Shown piece after piece: positions 43,504 through 55,524 of a stretch of 64,000 nucleotides of DNA. The stretch's first letter is position 1; each line of letters opens with the position of its first letter. The notes beneath the pieces are model-generated. The model was not told the origin of the DNA, ran no database searches, and saw only the letters and a program-made list of their open reading frames with translations. This DNA is from Bombyx mori (lineage: Eukaryota; Arthropoda; Insecta; Lepidoptera; Bombycidae): assembly GCF_030269925.1 (NCBI RefSeq), contig NC_085131.1, positions 4,478,001-4,542,000 of the forward strand, given 5' to 3'. The position numbers were made by a program, and so were the translations under genes.

Positions 43504-45179
43504 AAAATGCAAGGGACAAAACTATGGAATGTTATCTAGATTCCTTAACTGCAACAAGTGCTACTAACTACTCTCTATGGCGAGCTTGTAGGAACTATAA
43601 TAGGCCTATGGATCCCAAACCGCCGTTACGGTTGCAGAATAACACTTGGGCAAGAACAAGAAAAGAAAAAGCTGACGCCTTTGCTGTTCACTTAGCAAAA
43701 GTATTCACGCCTAATGATGCTGACCCAAACACTGATGATTCCTTCATAGATTCGGCCCTAAGTCAAGACTTCCAGCTCGATTTGCCGATTAGGCCTACAA
43801 CTCCGAAAGAAGTCGTGGCAACAATCTCAAAATTGGAGGACAAAAAAGCCCCCGGGTTTGATTTAATAGACAAAAAAGTCTTGAAGGAACTTCCCAAAAA
43901 AGCCATAGTTTTTCTAACCATCTTATTTAATGGCATACTAAGAACTGGACACTTTCCATCACTGTGGAGAGTTTCACAAGTAATTATGATACCTAAAGTA
44001 GGGAAGCCAGTGAACGAACTTAGCTCATACAGGCCGATTAGTCTACTAACCGTAACGTCAAAACTTTTTGAGTCAGTCCTGCTGCACAGATTATTGGAGG
44101 AGATTCATCAAAGAGCCATAATCCCGGACCACCAGTTTGGCTTTCGCCAGCAGCATGGCACTGTGGAACAAGTCCATAGAATCTGCTCTGTGATAAGGAA
44201 GGCACTAGAGAGAAAGGAGTACTGCTCCTCTGCCTTCCTAGACGTGCAGCAAGCGTTTGATAGAGTATGGCACAAAGGTCTCTTGTATAAAGTAAAAACT
44301 CTTCTACCCTGTACATTCTTCCCCATCATAAAATCTTATCTAACAGAAAGAATATTTCAAATAAGAGAAGAAGAGTGTACATCGCCATTTCACTCAATCA
44401 AAGCTGGTGTACCGCAGGGGTCTGTCCTGGGTCCAGTCTTGTATACCATTTACACATGTGATTTACCACAAAGCGAACATGTTACATTAGCAACATTCGC
44501 AGACGATACCGCTGTACTGGCATGTAGCAATTGCCCAAACGAAGCTTCAGACTTCCTACAGACTGGATTGCAAGAAATTGAAACTTGGCTTTCAAAGTGG
44601 AGAATAAAAACTAGTGTGACAAAATCCGTTCATGTAACCTTCACCCTCCGTAGAGGAGACTGTCCGCCAGTAACTCTGTGCAATCAACAACTCCCGCAAG
44701 AACACTGCGTAAAATACTTGGGAATACACCTTGATAGGAGACTCGTATGGAAACAACACATACAGAAGAAGAGAGAAGAAATCAACCTGAAATACAGAGG
44801 ACTCTACTGGCTGCTTGGCAGAAATTCCAAGCTGTCAGTAGATAATAAGCTACTCATCTACGAAATGCTCTTGAAACCAATTTGGACATACGGGATTCAA
44901 CTATGGGGTTCGGCGTGTGACTCTAACATAAATATCATACAGAGGGTTCAAAATTACATCCTGAAACAAATATCGAACTGTCCGTGGTTTATAAAAACAT
45001 CGGAGATTCATGAACACCTCAAAATCAGGACTGTTAAACAGGAAATCAAGACCTGGAGTATGAAATACAGAAAAAGGCTAGAAATGCATCCTAATAAGCT
45101 TGCCACGCAACTAACCACACCGGACCTAATAAATAGGCTTAAAAGGCGACAAATCCTAAGTCTTGATAGAAACGGTTGA
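43476..45179 (+). pseudogene. jockey-type ORF2, reverse transcriptase half
   Basis: It is the continuation of ORF2 after a single frameshift between about 43,476 and 43,500. From the Met at 43,524 it is 551 codons without a stop. RT blocks visible are [56 protein letters not shown] and FADD at residues 325-328. [10 protein letters not shown] and the C-terminal jockey-type region follow. The RT itself looks uninterrupted, so this copy lost function recently. It would act in target-primed reverse transcription. The Met at 43,524 is not a native start. Confidence 0.93.
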
Positions 45180-45298
45180 CAGAGTGGAGCAGTCTCGATG
45201 GAGATTTTGCTCTGACCGTCTAACAGCTCTCAACACATCTGCTCATAGTCTAGCTGACTGATTGCAAGATAAAGAAAAAAAAAAAAAAAAAAAAAAAA

Positions 45299-45311
45299 AT
45301 ATACATACTTG
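45299..45311. repeat. 13-bp target-site duplication, right
   Basis: ATATACATACTTG, identical to 40,805-40,817. Confidence 0.93.
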
Positions 45312-45571
45312 ATTTTACCATAATATGAAATGCGTTTATTTAACCCCATTGTACATAAATATATTCAATAACAATTGTACTTAAGGAGTAAACTCCAATC
45401 GCGCGTTGAAACTGATACGCAAAATATTTTGGTTTAAATGAAACACCAAAAAGCCTGTCTACCATTAAAGTTTACTAGTGCATAGAAGAAGAAGAAGAAC
45501 CCATGGAAATCTTAAGGCGAACACCGCCACCCTTCTTATGACATGATAAAGAAGTTACTATTGCACTATTT

Positions 45572-45760
45572 TACTGGTAGTAGGACCTCTTGTGAGTCCG
45601 CACAGGTAGGTACCACCACACCGCCTATTTCTGCCGTGAAGAAGAAATGCGTTTCGGCTTGAAGGGTGGGGTAGCCGTGGTAACTATACTGAGACCTTAA
45701 AACTTATACCTCAAGGTGGATGGCGTAGCTCGCCCACCCATGTAAGCAATAAAAAAAAAA
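45572..45760 (+). repeat. family S copy with internal deletion
   Basis: It runs from CTGGTAGTAGGACCTCTTGT to CAAGGTGGATGGCG, then jumps to GCTCGCCCACCC and an A tail, missing about 80 bp of the usual 3' body. Confidence 0.83.
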
Positions 45761-45934
45761 CTATTGCAAGAGCAAATAGTTCAATGGAATAAGGACTAAG
45801 AAACTGCAATTGAAACAGTATCTTTCCAGAAAAACAGCAGGCCGCTGTTGTGTTTGAATGTCAAATGGATAAGGCTCGATTTTTAAGCTTAAACTGCCAA
45901 AATCTGTCAATTGGTATAATCTCTAATCTAAACT

Positions 45935-46191
45935 TCTATACTAATACTAATAATATATAAATCTACAGTGGTTTTTACGGATGTTCCGTTATAACTACTG
46001 AACCATGCATCCGATTGATTTGAAACTTGGTATTCATGTAAAAAATACATGTACTTAATGGATAGGCTAATATTTATATGAGTGTTGGACTCTACACCAG
46101 TTGCGAGGGCCTTAATGATGAGCATCTTCGTGGGAGTGAGAAATAATAATGTTAATTTTAAATGCCTAGCGAAGCGGACGAGTACAGCTAG
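45935..46191 (+). mobile_element. non-autonomous Helitron, group 3
   Basis: It starts TCTATACTAATACTAATAAT, carries the group 3 body GTGGTTTTTACGGATGTTCC and ATGGATAGGCTAATATTTAT, and ends GCGAAGCGGACGAGTACAG then CTAG followed by T. Confidence 0.8.
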
Positions 46192-46654
46192 TAATCTCTA
46201 AAAACGTATTCTACACGTGTAACATAATCTAGCGTAATCCTTTGAAATTCCTAAACGCTAACCACGGTGTAAGCATTGAAATTATCCAAAAGCGAGCTGA
46301 TCCCTCGTAACAGCGCTATAAATAACCGGCTGGAATCACGAACAGACAACAGCCACAATTAATGTATGCTCTCAACGTAAAATCTGTTGAGTGTGGTTTT
46401 TTGGACGACAGTTCAAACTGGTCCTAAATATCATAAAATGCTAATCTTGGAGAGGGGGAAATGCCTTTAGGTTGTGAACGGTCCATGTGGTTAATGGGTT
46501 TTCTACCCCTTTAGAGATTTTTGTGGTGGAAGTTTATAATCATGGGAGTCATTAATCTAAAGTTCGAAGTCGCCTTCTTGTGGCACTATTGGTAATTCTA
46601 TTCCATTCTGGTAAGGACTACGTCAGTGTATAGCTAGTGTAGGTATAACGACGA
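46192..46654. other. no supported feature
   Basis: Nothing recognised. Confidence 0.4.
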
Positions 46655-47110
46655 AGGGGAAGATCTTCCACCGATTTGGTGATATTGCTCGGTAGACCGG
46701 CGGTCCCAATGTTGCTGCTTTTTTTTCCCTAGCTATGCTAATCAAAGCCTTGAGAGGCAATTTCAGCTTTTCCTTGACGTGTAGGTGAGCTCACGGGGCT
46801 CTCACCGGGAGTGTTGCTAACACTGGCCCTAGCAAGAGCAGTGCTTCGCAGAATCTACCACCATATCGGAAATGCGAGCCACTAAGAAGATCCGGCGAGA
46901 AACTCAGTAGGCTGTGTCTATGGATTAATTCACTCGTCAAGCCTTTCGTCGCAAGCGACGGGCTTGACGAGAACGGTGACCGGTGCTTGTGGTACCTAAA
47001 AGCACCTTTAATGATGTTGTTGTTCGGAACTTCTACTCGTACCAGTATATATGTAAGCTTATCTTGAAAATGTCGTAAGCGAGATTTAAGCATCTGTGGC
47101 TACCCGCCAC
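46655..47110 (-). repeat. family Q repeat, reverse, split by family M insertion
   Basis: The parts at 46,655-46,728 (GAAGATCTTCCACCGATTTG, GCTCGGTAGACCGGCGGTCC) and 47,015-47,110 (TGTTGTTGTTCGGAACTTCT, AAGCGAGATTTAAGCATCTG) together make one family Q unit. Confidence 0.75.
46729..47014 (-). repeat. family M repeat, reverse, nested in family Q
   Basis: A T-run at 46,729 marks its A tail in reverse; AGATCCGGCGAGAAACTCAG and CGTCGCAAGCGACGGGCTTG lie inside. TGTTGCTG before and TGTTGTTG after look like an imperfect target-site duplication. A 100-codon reverse frame crossing the junction is not a gene. Confidence 0.75.
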
Positions 47111-48309
47111 ACTAGGGACAACAAAACAATATTAAGTTAAGAATTCAACCGATACAAATTTACTGAAAACTAATTATTTTATTATGTTACGCCATTAACA
47201 GCTATCACATTCTTCGGGATCACATTAATTTATACAAAGCGTATGTATACCAAAATAATAATTGCAGAGCCATGTGTAATTTCCGTGCGATAAGTTCGTC
47301 CTCTTTTTGTTCGAATTTCATGTCAATTTTAACCGCCTTATCGGGTGATCGTTGTCAGCATAATCACTCACCGTGGTCATTCGTGGAGATTCAAGCGAGA
47401 AACAGGGCCTTGGATGTGTAGGAACTGTTTTTTACGAGCATAGTGGAACACAATCACATTTGTAATGTTACATAAATGATACCCAGTAGAGTTCCTCTGC
47501 AACTTCTAAGAGCGATTCGTTATGCTTAAAGAATTCGAATTTTAAAGAACTACCTGGATTTATAGGCTCTGTATACATTATGACATTTGCGTGTTATTCT
47601 AGCTCAATTATATGTTACAGGACATCAGAACCACAAGTCTGCTCACACAAGCTTGTGCTCCGCGGTGTCCTCCTCGATTTGTGAAAGAGTTTCTTCTGTC
47701 TATTTTAAATGGGCGAACGTGCTTATGGCCTTATATTATTATTATATAACTTTATGTTAACCGAATAAATGCCCATATTTTTTCATGAGCTCTCAATTTT
47801 GTTCTACAGCAGCTATCCGGACCAAAACAGAATATTGCTTCTAGAAATACACAGGACAGTGGTTATAACGCATTCACAATACCACAATTAGAAGCCAATT
47901 TCAAAACACAAATACCAGCCCGCAAATACCTGGCAAAAATCAAAACGTATACCCATTTATCGAGACACAATTTACATCTCATTCAAAAAACAAAATTCAA
48001 CTCCTGAATATTTGAATATTGCTTTACAAGTGACGACGATTGTCGAAAGAGCTTTAATTTATTTCAGGAACGATCGTTCGTAAATTATCGGAACCTAAAA
48101 CCGCAGTGCTTATTAATCGGCCGTTTGCGGTTGTATCCCGTAACGATATGCATTGAACCTGAATGTTGATGAGCTTCAAATGCACCAACCGCGTGAATAT
48201 CATAAAACAACAATGTTGTTTGAACGTTGTTGTTTGAAATGTGACTGAGGTTTTCCTATAATTAATGCGAATAAAGGAACTTATAGCATCGACATCCAAT
48301 TTTGAATGA
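47111..48309. other. AT-rich stretch without supported gene
   Basis: No recognised repeat or frame. Confidence 0.4.
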
Positions 48310-48465
48310 CCCACCTTGAGACATTAAGTCGAAGTCTCATTTGAATTGGATGATACAAATAGTATAGCCAATGGCGAATGACCAAACCCTTCAATCTGGA
48401 ATGCGACAGTATAGGCGAGGTAGTGCGTGCTAGTCGGACCTGTGGTCGGACTTACTATACACATA
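48310..48465 (-). repeat. very diverged family S trace, reverse
   Basis: CCACCTTGAGACATTAAGTC, then CCCTTCAATCTGGAATGCG, then TAGTCGGACCTGTGG follow the family S order in reverse with many changes. Confidence 0.45.
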
Positions 48466-48480
48466 GTAATTACGCAAATA

Positions 48481-48687
48481 TCTATATATATAAAAATGAA
48501 TTGCTGTTCGTTAGTCTCGCTAAAACTCGAGAACGGCTGGACTGATTTGGCTAATTTTGGTCTTTAATTATTTGTCAAAATCCAGAGAAGGTTTAAAAGG
48601 TAGATAAATATGAAAATTCTCCGAATTAAAAAGTTTAGGTCTTTTATTTATCGATTAAGGCACTACGAAGTCTGCCGAGTCAGCTAG
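48481..48687 (+). mobile_element. non-autonomous Helitron, group 4
   Basis: It starts TCTATATATATAAAAATGAA and ends CTGCCGAGTCAG then CTAG. It is flanked by A and T. Copies also lie at 49,747 and 59,405. Confidence 0.83.
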
Positions 48688-49746
48688 TTATATTTATATT
48701 TTTTACACGGTCTTGGTCTACTGTCAATACAGTTTGTAAATACAGTTTTCTTTGTCAAAACTGATACCTACCTTCGAGTACCTCGAGCACCTTCTGGCAC
48801 TGAATCTTTCAAGATTTCCCATAAGATCTCTGTGGCAGATTTTTCCATATTTGTTTCTGAGTAAAAACATATTCACCAATGACTTTTGCGTTAAAAGAAT
48901 AATAGTGTACAAAACGATAAGTGTCTGTAATTAATATACCCAGTTTTAACGGGACAAAGACTTATCCAGCTTGAATATTCTTTAAGAAAATTCAATTCAA
49001 ACAATCTTCACGTCTTTGAATGGACTCGACATTGTATTTCATAAATCACTCGAGGCTGGGAGCTTTTTCTTGCATTTTAGTAGGAGCCTTTCTAGTTTAT
49101 TCCGCAGCGAAAACGTGGAAACAATGTTAAACATTGACATAACAAAAGAGTTTTTCAGCGACACTCAATTAGGCAAAGGCGTACTTGGGACCAAGAGCAA
49201 GAAACTGCTTGTTAAGTTTTCAAAATAAGAACGAGTTTAGTTTTACTTTTTTTTAGCAAACCTTCTTGGAACTTGGTGAAAATCTAGTGTGTGTTTTTTT
49301 TTTTATTTATATATATCGACATAATAAAGAAAACCGAGAACATTTTTTTTATAAAAAATAATAAATATCTTTAACCTTTTTTCAGGTTAAAAAATTGCAA
49401 TGGTGGTAGTAGAAAAACAGTTCAAAAATACAATATTAATATTAATATGCGAGCATTTTCCTCTCGAAATGAAATATCACTGATTTTTTACGGCCAACTA
49501 AAACTTTTAAGTTCAATACAAAGCTCCGAGGTGCCATTCAAATGCGGACGCTTCGAAAGTTATCCCAAACTTTTGTATGACGAAACTTTTAATTATCGAA
49601 CGCCGTAAATTCTCGGTAGTTTTCACCCAAGTGAATGGGCCGGAAACTTCTACTTTTCCAAAAAATTCAAACATCATTTTACACTTAGAAAACTTATTTC
49701 GTGGAATGTGTATATAGTAATATATAGTAATGTATATTATTATCTA
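48688..49746. other. no supported feature
   Basis: Frames of 60-70 codons lack domains; nothing else recognised. Confidence 0.4.
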
Positions 49747-50029
49747 TCTATATATATAAAAATGAATTGCTGCTCGTTAGTCTCGCTAAAACTCGAGAAC
49801 GGCTGGAACGATTTGGCTAATTTTGGTCTTTAATTATTTAAGGAAGTCCAGACAAGGTTTAAAAGGTATGAAAATACTTGGAATTAAATAAAAATAACAA
49901 TTTTGTTTTTCCTTTGATGTGTCCCCCGTAGGACAAGATTCCTTTTGTTTATTTTAAGTTTATTTTATACAAAAATTTAGGTCTTTTATTTATCGATTGA
50001 GGCACTACGAAGTCTGCCGGGTCAGCTAG
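49747..50029 (+). mobile_element. non-autonomous Helitron, group 4
   Basis: TCTATATATATAAAAATGAA start and GAAGTCTGCCGGGTCAG then CTAG end. It includes a CCTTTGATGTGTCCCCCGTA segment that the 48,481 copy has lost. Confidence 0.85.
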
Positions 50030-50474
50030 TATAGTATAAAAAATTAAACAGAAATCAGTAACTAAAGCATACCAAACTAACGTTATAAAATGGGAATGTG
50101 AGTTTGTTTGTTAGTTACGTTTTCACGTCCTAATAACTCAACCGTTCTTCATGAAATTTCGCATACGCTTTGTCACGGGTATGTACAGAAAGGGGAATCG
50201 TTCATCCAAAATAAGTGACTGACGGATATATTGTTTTACTTCGAAGCGAGACAAGCCGCGTGTACAAAGCCAGTATTCAATAATTTTTAGAACCATTTTA
50301 TTAATTGTTATTATATTATCTCGGAAGACATAAACGTGTCTTAATTTAGTACTGTTAGTTAGAAAAACCTGTCTGTCAAAAAGTCTGTACCATGCGATCC
50401 ATACCACCCATGATAGAACACAGTGGAAGAACGGCACATGTGGTCGCGACCCTCAGTAGTGAGGGAACGATATA
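50030..50474. other. no supported feature
   Basis: Nothing recognised. Confidence 0.4.
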
Positions 50475-50475
50475 G

Positions 50476-50885
50476 AAGTCGTCGTGGCCTAAAGGATAAG
50501 ACGTCCGGTGCATACGTGTTGAGCGATGCACTAGTGTGCGAATCTCAGGCGGGTACCAATTTTTCTAATGAAATACGTACTCAACAAATGTTCACGATTG
50601 ACTTCCACGGTGAAGGAATAGCATCCTGTAATAAAAACCCGCAAAATTATAATTTGTGAGTCCGCGCGAGTAGGTACCACCACCCTGCCTATGTCTGCCG
50701 TGAAGCAGTAATGCGTTTCGGTTTGTAGGGTGGGGCAGCCGTTATAACTACTTGAGACCTTAGAACTTATACCTCAAAGGGTGTGGCACATTTACGTTGT
50801 AGATGTCTATGGGCTCCAGTAACAACTTAACACCAGGTGGACTGTAAGCTTGTCCACCTATCTAAGCAATAAAAAAAATAAAAAA
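50476..50885 (+). repeat. long-form family S SINE with tRNA-like head
   Basis: A-box-like TGGCCTAAAGG at 50,485. The B-box-like region at about 50,533-50,545 reads GTGTGCGAATCTC and has lost the consensus TTCGA. A short deletion joins the linker straight to GTGAGTCCGCGCGAG. ATAGAAG before and after is a possible 7-bp target-site duplication. Confidence 0.83.
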
Positions 50886-51377
50886 ATAGAAGATAGTTAG
50901 AAAAATTTATACTTATCGCACGATCAGAACCGCAACAGAGCAAACATATTTAATATTTGTACGCCGAGCATCTTAGTCACTGCGCCAAGGGGATTCTTAA
51001 TACTCATAGATTAGCAATGCTAACATTTACTTTACCTCCGCATTACAGCTTATCTCTTATCAATTAACTCTGTATAATAATTAACTATCAAATAAAATCA
51101 TTGTAAGTAAATTGCTTCTACCATTCCATTGAAATGCAAAGGCGCTTAAAAATAAAATGGATGTCGGTTCACAATTGAGTTACAAGAGAGTCGTCGGAAA
51201 ATTTTGCATAGACTAATATAATTTTGTTTGAGAACAAATTTAAACGCGATTAGAACTCGGTGTTATTACTGGTGTGCTAGTACTAATAGCAGTTTTTGAT
51301 CTTTCTGCGGTGATTAAACAATTGTAAAATATTTGATTATGCCCACGACTCGAAAAAGTTTTAAGCGAAATTGTGTA
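50886..51377. other. no supported feature
   Basis: Nothing recognised. Confidence 0.4.
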
Positions 51378-51591
51378 TCTACACTAATATATAAATCTAC
51401 TGTGGTTTTTACGGATGTTCCGCTATAACTACTGAATAATGCATCCGATTGACTTGAAACTTGGTATGTAGAAAATACATGTACTTAATGGATAGGCTAA
51501 TATTTATACGAGTGTTGGACTCCCTAATAATAATGATAATAAATAATAATGTTAATTTTAAATACCCAGCGAAGCGGGCCAGTAAGGCTAG
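51378..51591 (+). mobile_element. non-autonomous Helitron, group 3
   Basis: TCTACACTAATATATAAATC start after A; GCGAAGCGGGCCAGTAAGG then CTAG end, followed by T. Confidence 0.82.
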
Positions 51592-51834
51592 TGATATATA
51601 AATCTACAGTGGTTTTTACGGATGTTCCGTTATAACTACTGAATCATGCGTTCGATTGACTTGAAACCTGGTATCCATGTAGAAAATACATGTACTTAAT
51701 GGATAGGCTAATATTTATATGAGTGTTGGACTCCCTACACCAGTTGCGGGGGCGTTAATAGTGAGAATCTTTGTGGAGGTGAGAAATAATAATGTTAATT
51801 TTAAATTCCCAGCGAAGCGGATGGGTACAGCTAG
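51592..51834 (+). mobile_element. Helitron group 3, second copy in tandem
   Basis: It begins directly after the CTAG of the previous copy with TGATATATAAATCTACAGTG, lacking the 5' tip, and ends GGTACAG then CTAG. Confidence 0.8.
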
Positions 51835-51835
51835 T

Positions 51836-51897
51836 ATGAAAATAGACGGTAACGTGAGGAGGGATCGTCCTAAAAAGACTTGGATGGACTGTGTACA
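51836..51897 (+). pseudogene. RTE-type LINE C-terminal scrap
   Basis: Translation gives RDRPKKTWMDCV, matching the RGRPKKxWxDCV-type C-terminal motif of RTE-like ORFs. Only about 20 codons survive, between a Helitron end and a family S copy. Confidence 0.5.
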
Positions 51898-52110
51898 TCT
51901 TGAGATATGAGTTCTAAGGCCTCAGTACAGTCACAACGGCTGCTCCGCCCTTCAAACCGAAACGCATTACCGCTTCACGGCAGAAATAGGCAGGACAGTG
52001 GTAACTACCCGTGCGGACTCACAAGAGGTCTACCACTATCTATGTCTATGGACTCCAGTAACTACTTAGTACCAGGTGGGCTGTGAGCTCGTCCACCCAT
52101 CTAAGCAAAT
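51893..52110. repeat. family S copy with inverted 5' segment
   Basis: Positions 51,893-52,040 are the 5' body in reverse (ends near GAGGTCTACCACT). Positions 52,041-52,110 are the 3' body forward (ATGTCTATGGACTCCAGTAA to the tail). About 20 bp of the consensus is missing at the junction. This is the layout of a twin-priming inversion. Confidence 0.82.
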
Positions 52111-54316
52111 AAAAATAAAAATAAACTTTAGATATGTATTTAGAGATATGTGTATGAGAAGATAATGTCTTAAATATATATAACAATGCGATGGAAGTTT
52201 TTTAACGAAACGCTTGACAGCATTAAGAAAGAAGCGGAATGGTCATCAAACAATGCGTTTGGCTCACAAAAAGCTCTTATATCAATAGAAGCTCCAGCCT
52301 TTTTAAGAAACAAAGGAACTTCTACAACAAAAAAACAGATAGTAATAAATGTGACCAAGTTAAAATATAACAAAAAAGGCCGTTAATGAGCGCTAGAAAA
52401 ACAATTCCCTCACCGTCCCATTCCATTTTCATTACATCTAATTAACCCCCACAACGTAGAGATGCACGCTCACAATGTATCCACTAATGTATCCTTTTCA
52501 ATTTTAAGCCTTACCGTTATACGAATGAAGTTGAAATCATCTAGCTTTCGAATTTAGAGTTGGAGATATACGAACGTGCGTACACGATACGGTAATGACA
52601 GGGGGGGACTATTGCCGAGGCGTGTCACAGTAAAATCGAGTACATGTTTTTCTTATAGAAACGAAATCCTTTTTATTTACTGAATGTCGTGTTTGGTGTG
52701 ATATGCCATTGTAGATATAGGCATAATACTATAACGACGCGTGACATTTGTAGATAATGAAAATCAGTTCATTTTGAGAGTCATTTTGTTATTTTCTGGT
52801 CATTTGATTACGATTATTAGTTTTGAATTTTACTAAATGGTAATTTTGATCAAAAGCGGGTAACACCAAATATTATGTTTGTCGTGGGAAGCGAACGTCA
52901 AGTCATACTGTTCTTTTGTTGACAGCGAACGCACGAGGTGGTCGTTCACAAAACCATCAGATCTAAATCACTGATTATTATCGTAATCCCTGATTATTTA
53001 AGTAGTTTAAGCGTCTATACAATTAAAATAGAGAGAAGTCAACACCCCGGTCTACATATTTCCACGTTTGCTGAAGTGTAACGCCCGCAATGGTTTCCTG
53101 TGCCGACCAGTTCATGAATCAACAACCATATGCGACAGTCCGGCCACTCGATACCCAGATATCGATATCAACTCATGGTCCAAATTCAACCCATGGAGGT
53201 ACCGGAAACATATACTGGTATTAAATCCAACGGAGAACCTAACCTCGAACTCCAGAGTACTATTAATGGTCACTAAATATGATTTTTGGAAACGTGAGAT
53301 AGAATAGCATCCCATCTCTTCTCGTGAGTGTCATAAGACGCGAATAAGGGCAGCTTATTTACACAAATTAAGCCGTATGCTAATTCATTCACCTATTAAT
53401 AAATAAATTACCACATTACCAGTGGTATATTTACAAACTTCATCCGCTTCAATCTATCTTTGCCTTTTCTCGGGCCATGGAATACTTGCAACTGATCGAC
53501 TTGAGTTCCCCACTGTCGTGTTCCATTCTACATAGTTTACTGAATTACACAATAGGCTCGCTACAAAGAAGGCGACCACAACAACTAAGAATTATCGTGA
53601 GATAAATCGTTGGATAGTCTCTTGTTTATAAATATTTTTGAAGGAAGAAATAAATGAATTTCACGGTCCACATAAACAGGACTAGCTGGTTTCGATAAGC
53701 CGGCAAAAAGTATACATGTGAAGATTCAGCTAATTGACATTGAAACAATGGCTTTAATAACATTTCTCCAAAAATTAACAGTTCACGCTGTAATTTTAGC
53801 AATTTTCTCTAATATGAATACGTCTCGATATGGATGGAGTTGCACGCGTTTTTTTTGCCCGTAAAGCCAGACTGGCGTTGGGCCAACATGAAAGCGCTGG
53901 GCCAACGTTACACTCCTAAAGGTGGCTGTCAATCTCTTCCTCAAAAAATTTGTTACACTTTAAACTTTTTATATTAATCCAACATGACAATAACCTTCCA
54001 TAGTTCATCAACCAATAGCAGTCATAATAACATCAGCTTATTACTTAAGTTTTTATTACAAGCAGATTGGTAACAAACAAAATATGTTTTCAGGATCTCT
54101 GGGTTAGCTGACACCACAGGAATCTAATTTATGTCTCTTAGATTTCTAGATAGTTCTTATTAAATTATCTCTTTGTTAGTAATTCTTTCGAGATACTATT
54201 GAGTCATTATAGAACTCTGCTCGTGATTTGTAGAAATTAACAGAAAAAAGTAGACCATATTTGTTTTTAGTGTTCATACGTTCATACGCGAACCCTCTCT
54301 ATCCATATTTAGTTTA

Positions 54317-54347
<31 letters not shown>

Positions 54348-54508
54348 TGGAGTATTTTTCTAACCTAACCTAATCTAAAATTGTTACAATGACGGGAGTT
54401 GAACAAAAAGAAAATTCTTTACGATAAGTACTGCTAATGCGTCAAATTCAGACGAATATTATACCAGATGGTGAAGAGGCACAATCGCTGCTAATGAGTT
54501 TAGGTTTT
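52111..54508. other. long stretch without supported gene
   Basis: A GAAA microsatellite lies at about 54,314-54,342. Frames of 65-80 codons around 52,186 and 53,068 have no recognisable domain and are matched by frames on the other strand. Confidence 0.45.
54314..54342. repeat. (GAAA)n microsatellite
   Basis: About seven tandem AAGA/GAAA units. Confidence 0.85.
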
Positions 54509-54892
54509 TTTTTTTTTATTGCCCTTGTAGGTAGACGAGCATACGGCCCACCTGATGGTGAGTGGTTACCGCCGCCCATGGACTTCAGCAATGCCAAGAG
54601 TCAAGCCGCTGCCTACCGCTTAATACTCTCCACAAGGCTCGTTTGAAGAAGGACATGTCATAGCGCTCGGGAAACACCGTGGAGGGAAGCTCATTCCATA
54701 GCCGGATGGAACGTGGTAAAAAGACCTCTGGAAACGCACTGTGGATGACCGCAGTGGCTCCAGGTAGTATGGATGAACTCTACTCCGGTGGCAGGCGGTG
54801 CGATGGTAAAAACGAGATGCCGGTATCATCTCGAACAATTCCTCAGAGCATTGGGCATGAACCGGATTAAAATTAAATCGACTAATTAGCAA
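54509..54892 (-). pseudogene. family L LINE ORF2 C-terminus and 3' UTR, frameshifted
   Basis: On the reverse strand the peptide HPYYLEPLRSSTVRFQRSF is followed, after a frameshift in an A/T run near 54,715-54,725, by DNA coding for the RLWNELP-type motif. GGCAGCGGCTTGACTCTTGG, CGTCTACCTACAAGGGCAAT and an A tail (T-run here) follow. It is the longest family L copy in the window but still lacks RT blocks. Confidence 0.78.
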
Positions 54893-55275
54893 TCAGTCTT
54901 TCTGTATTATGAATATTACTAGGCTATTTAACTTTGTTATTCACCGAATTACCCAGTGTAGCAGGCGTTTCCACGAGGTTAACCGACATCAGAATACGTT
55001 CAATAAGTTCAAGATACGACCTGTCGTTCTGGAGAACTTTGAACCATCATTTCTACCATTAGACATTTAGTGTGACAATGATTCGATATTTATGCCTTTT
55101 TTCCCGGATTACCTCCATAATACGCCTCCCTAATAGTAACGCTTACAAGAAAAGTGATTATGTGTTTTTAGGTGATTACGATCAGTCGTAAAAAGGAAGC
55201 TACTTCTGCATTGTACTTGCTGTTAAATTACCATAATTTCGTGTCATAGAACAGTTACTTTAATAGTCTTTTTAC
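54893..55275. other. no supported feature
   Basis: Nothing recognised. Confidence 0.4.
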
Positions 55276-55512
55276 TAGTGGTAGAAACTCTTGTGAGTCC
55301 ACACGGATAGGTACCACCACCCTGTCTATTTCTGCCGTGAAGCAGTAATGCGTTTCAGTTTGAAGGGTGGGGCAGCCGTTGTAACTATACTGAGACCTTA
55401 GAACTCATATCTCAAGGTGGACGGCGGCATTTGTAGATGTCAATGGGCTCCGGTAACCACTTAACACCAGGTGTGCTTTGAGATCGCTAACCCACATAAG
55501 CAGTAAAAAAAT
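55276..55512 (+). repeat. family S copy (first of tandem pair)
   Basis: Complete short form; it ends with the variant tail CCCACATAAGCAGTAAAAAA. Confidence 0.87.
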
Positions 55513-55524
55513 TAAAAATAAAAA

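Larger units (their letters stand above)
40818..45298 (+). mobile_element. full-length jockey-type LINE, degenerate
   Basis: The boundaries are fixed by a perfect 13-bp target-site duplication (40,805-40,817 and 45,299-45,311). The element starts with GGGGGCGACGTTGCTCGCGT, has a 5' UTR of about 180 bp, zinc-knuckle ORF1, ORF2 with endonuclease and RT, a short 3' UTR and an A tail (about 45,275-45,298). Length is about 4.48 kb, normal for the jockey clade. Two frameshifts and one endonuclease motif change disable it. Confidence 0.95.

Noticed and set aside
52186..53307. Short lysine-rich and Asn-rich frames as small proteins
   Set aside because: Frames on both strands overlap, with no motif and no conserved context visible.
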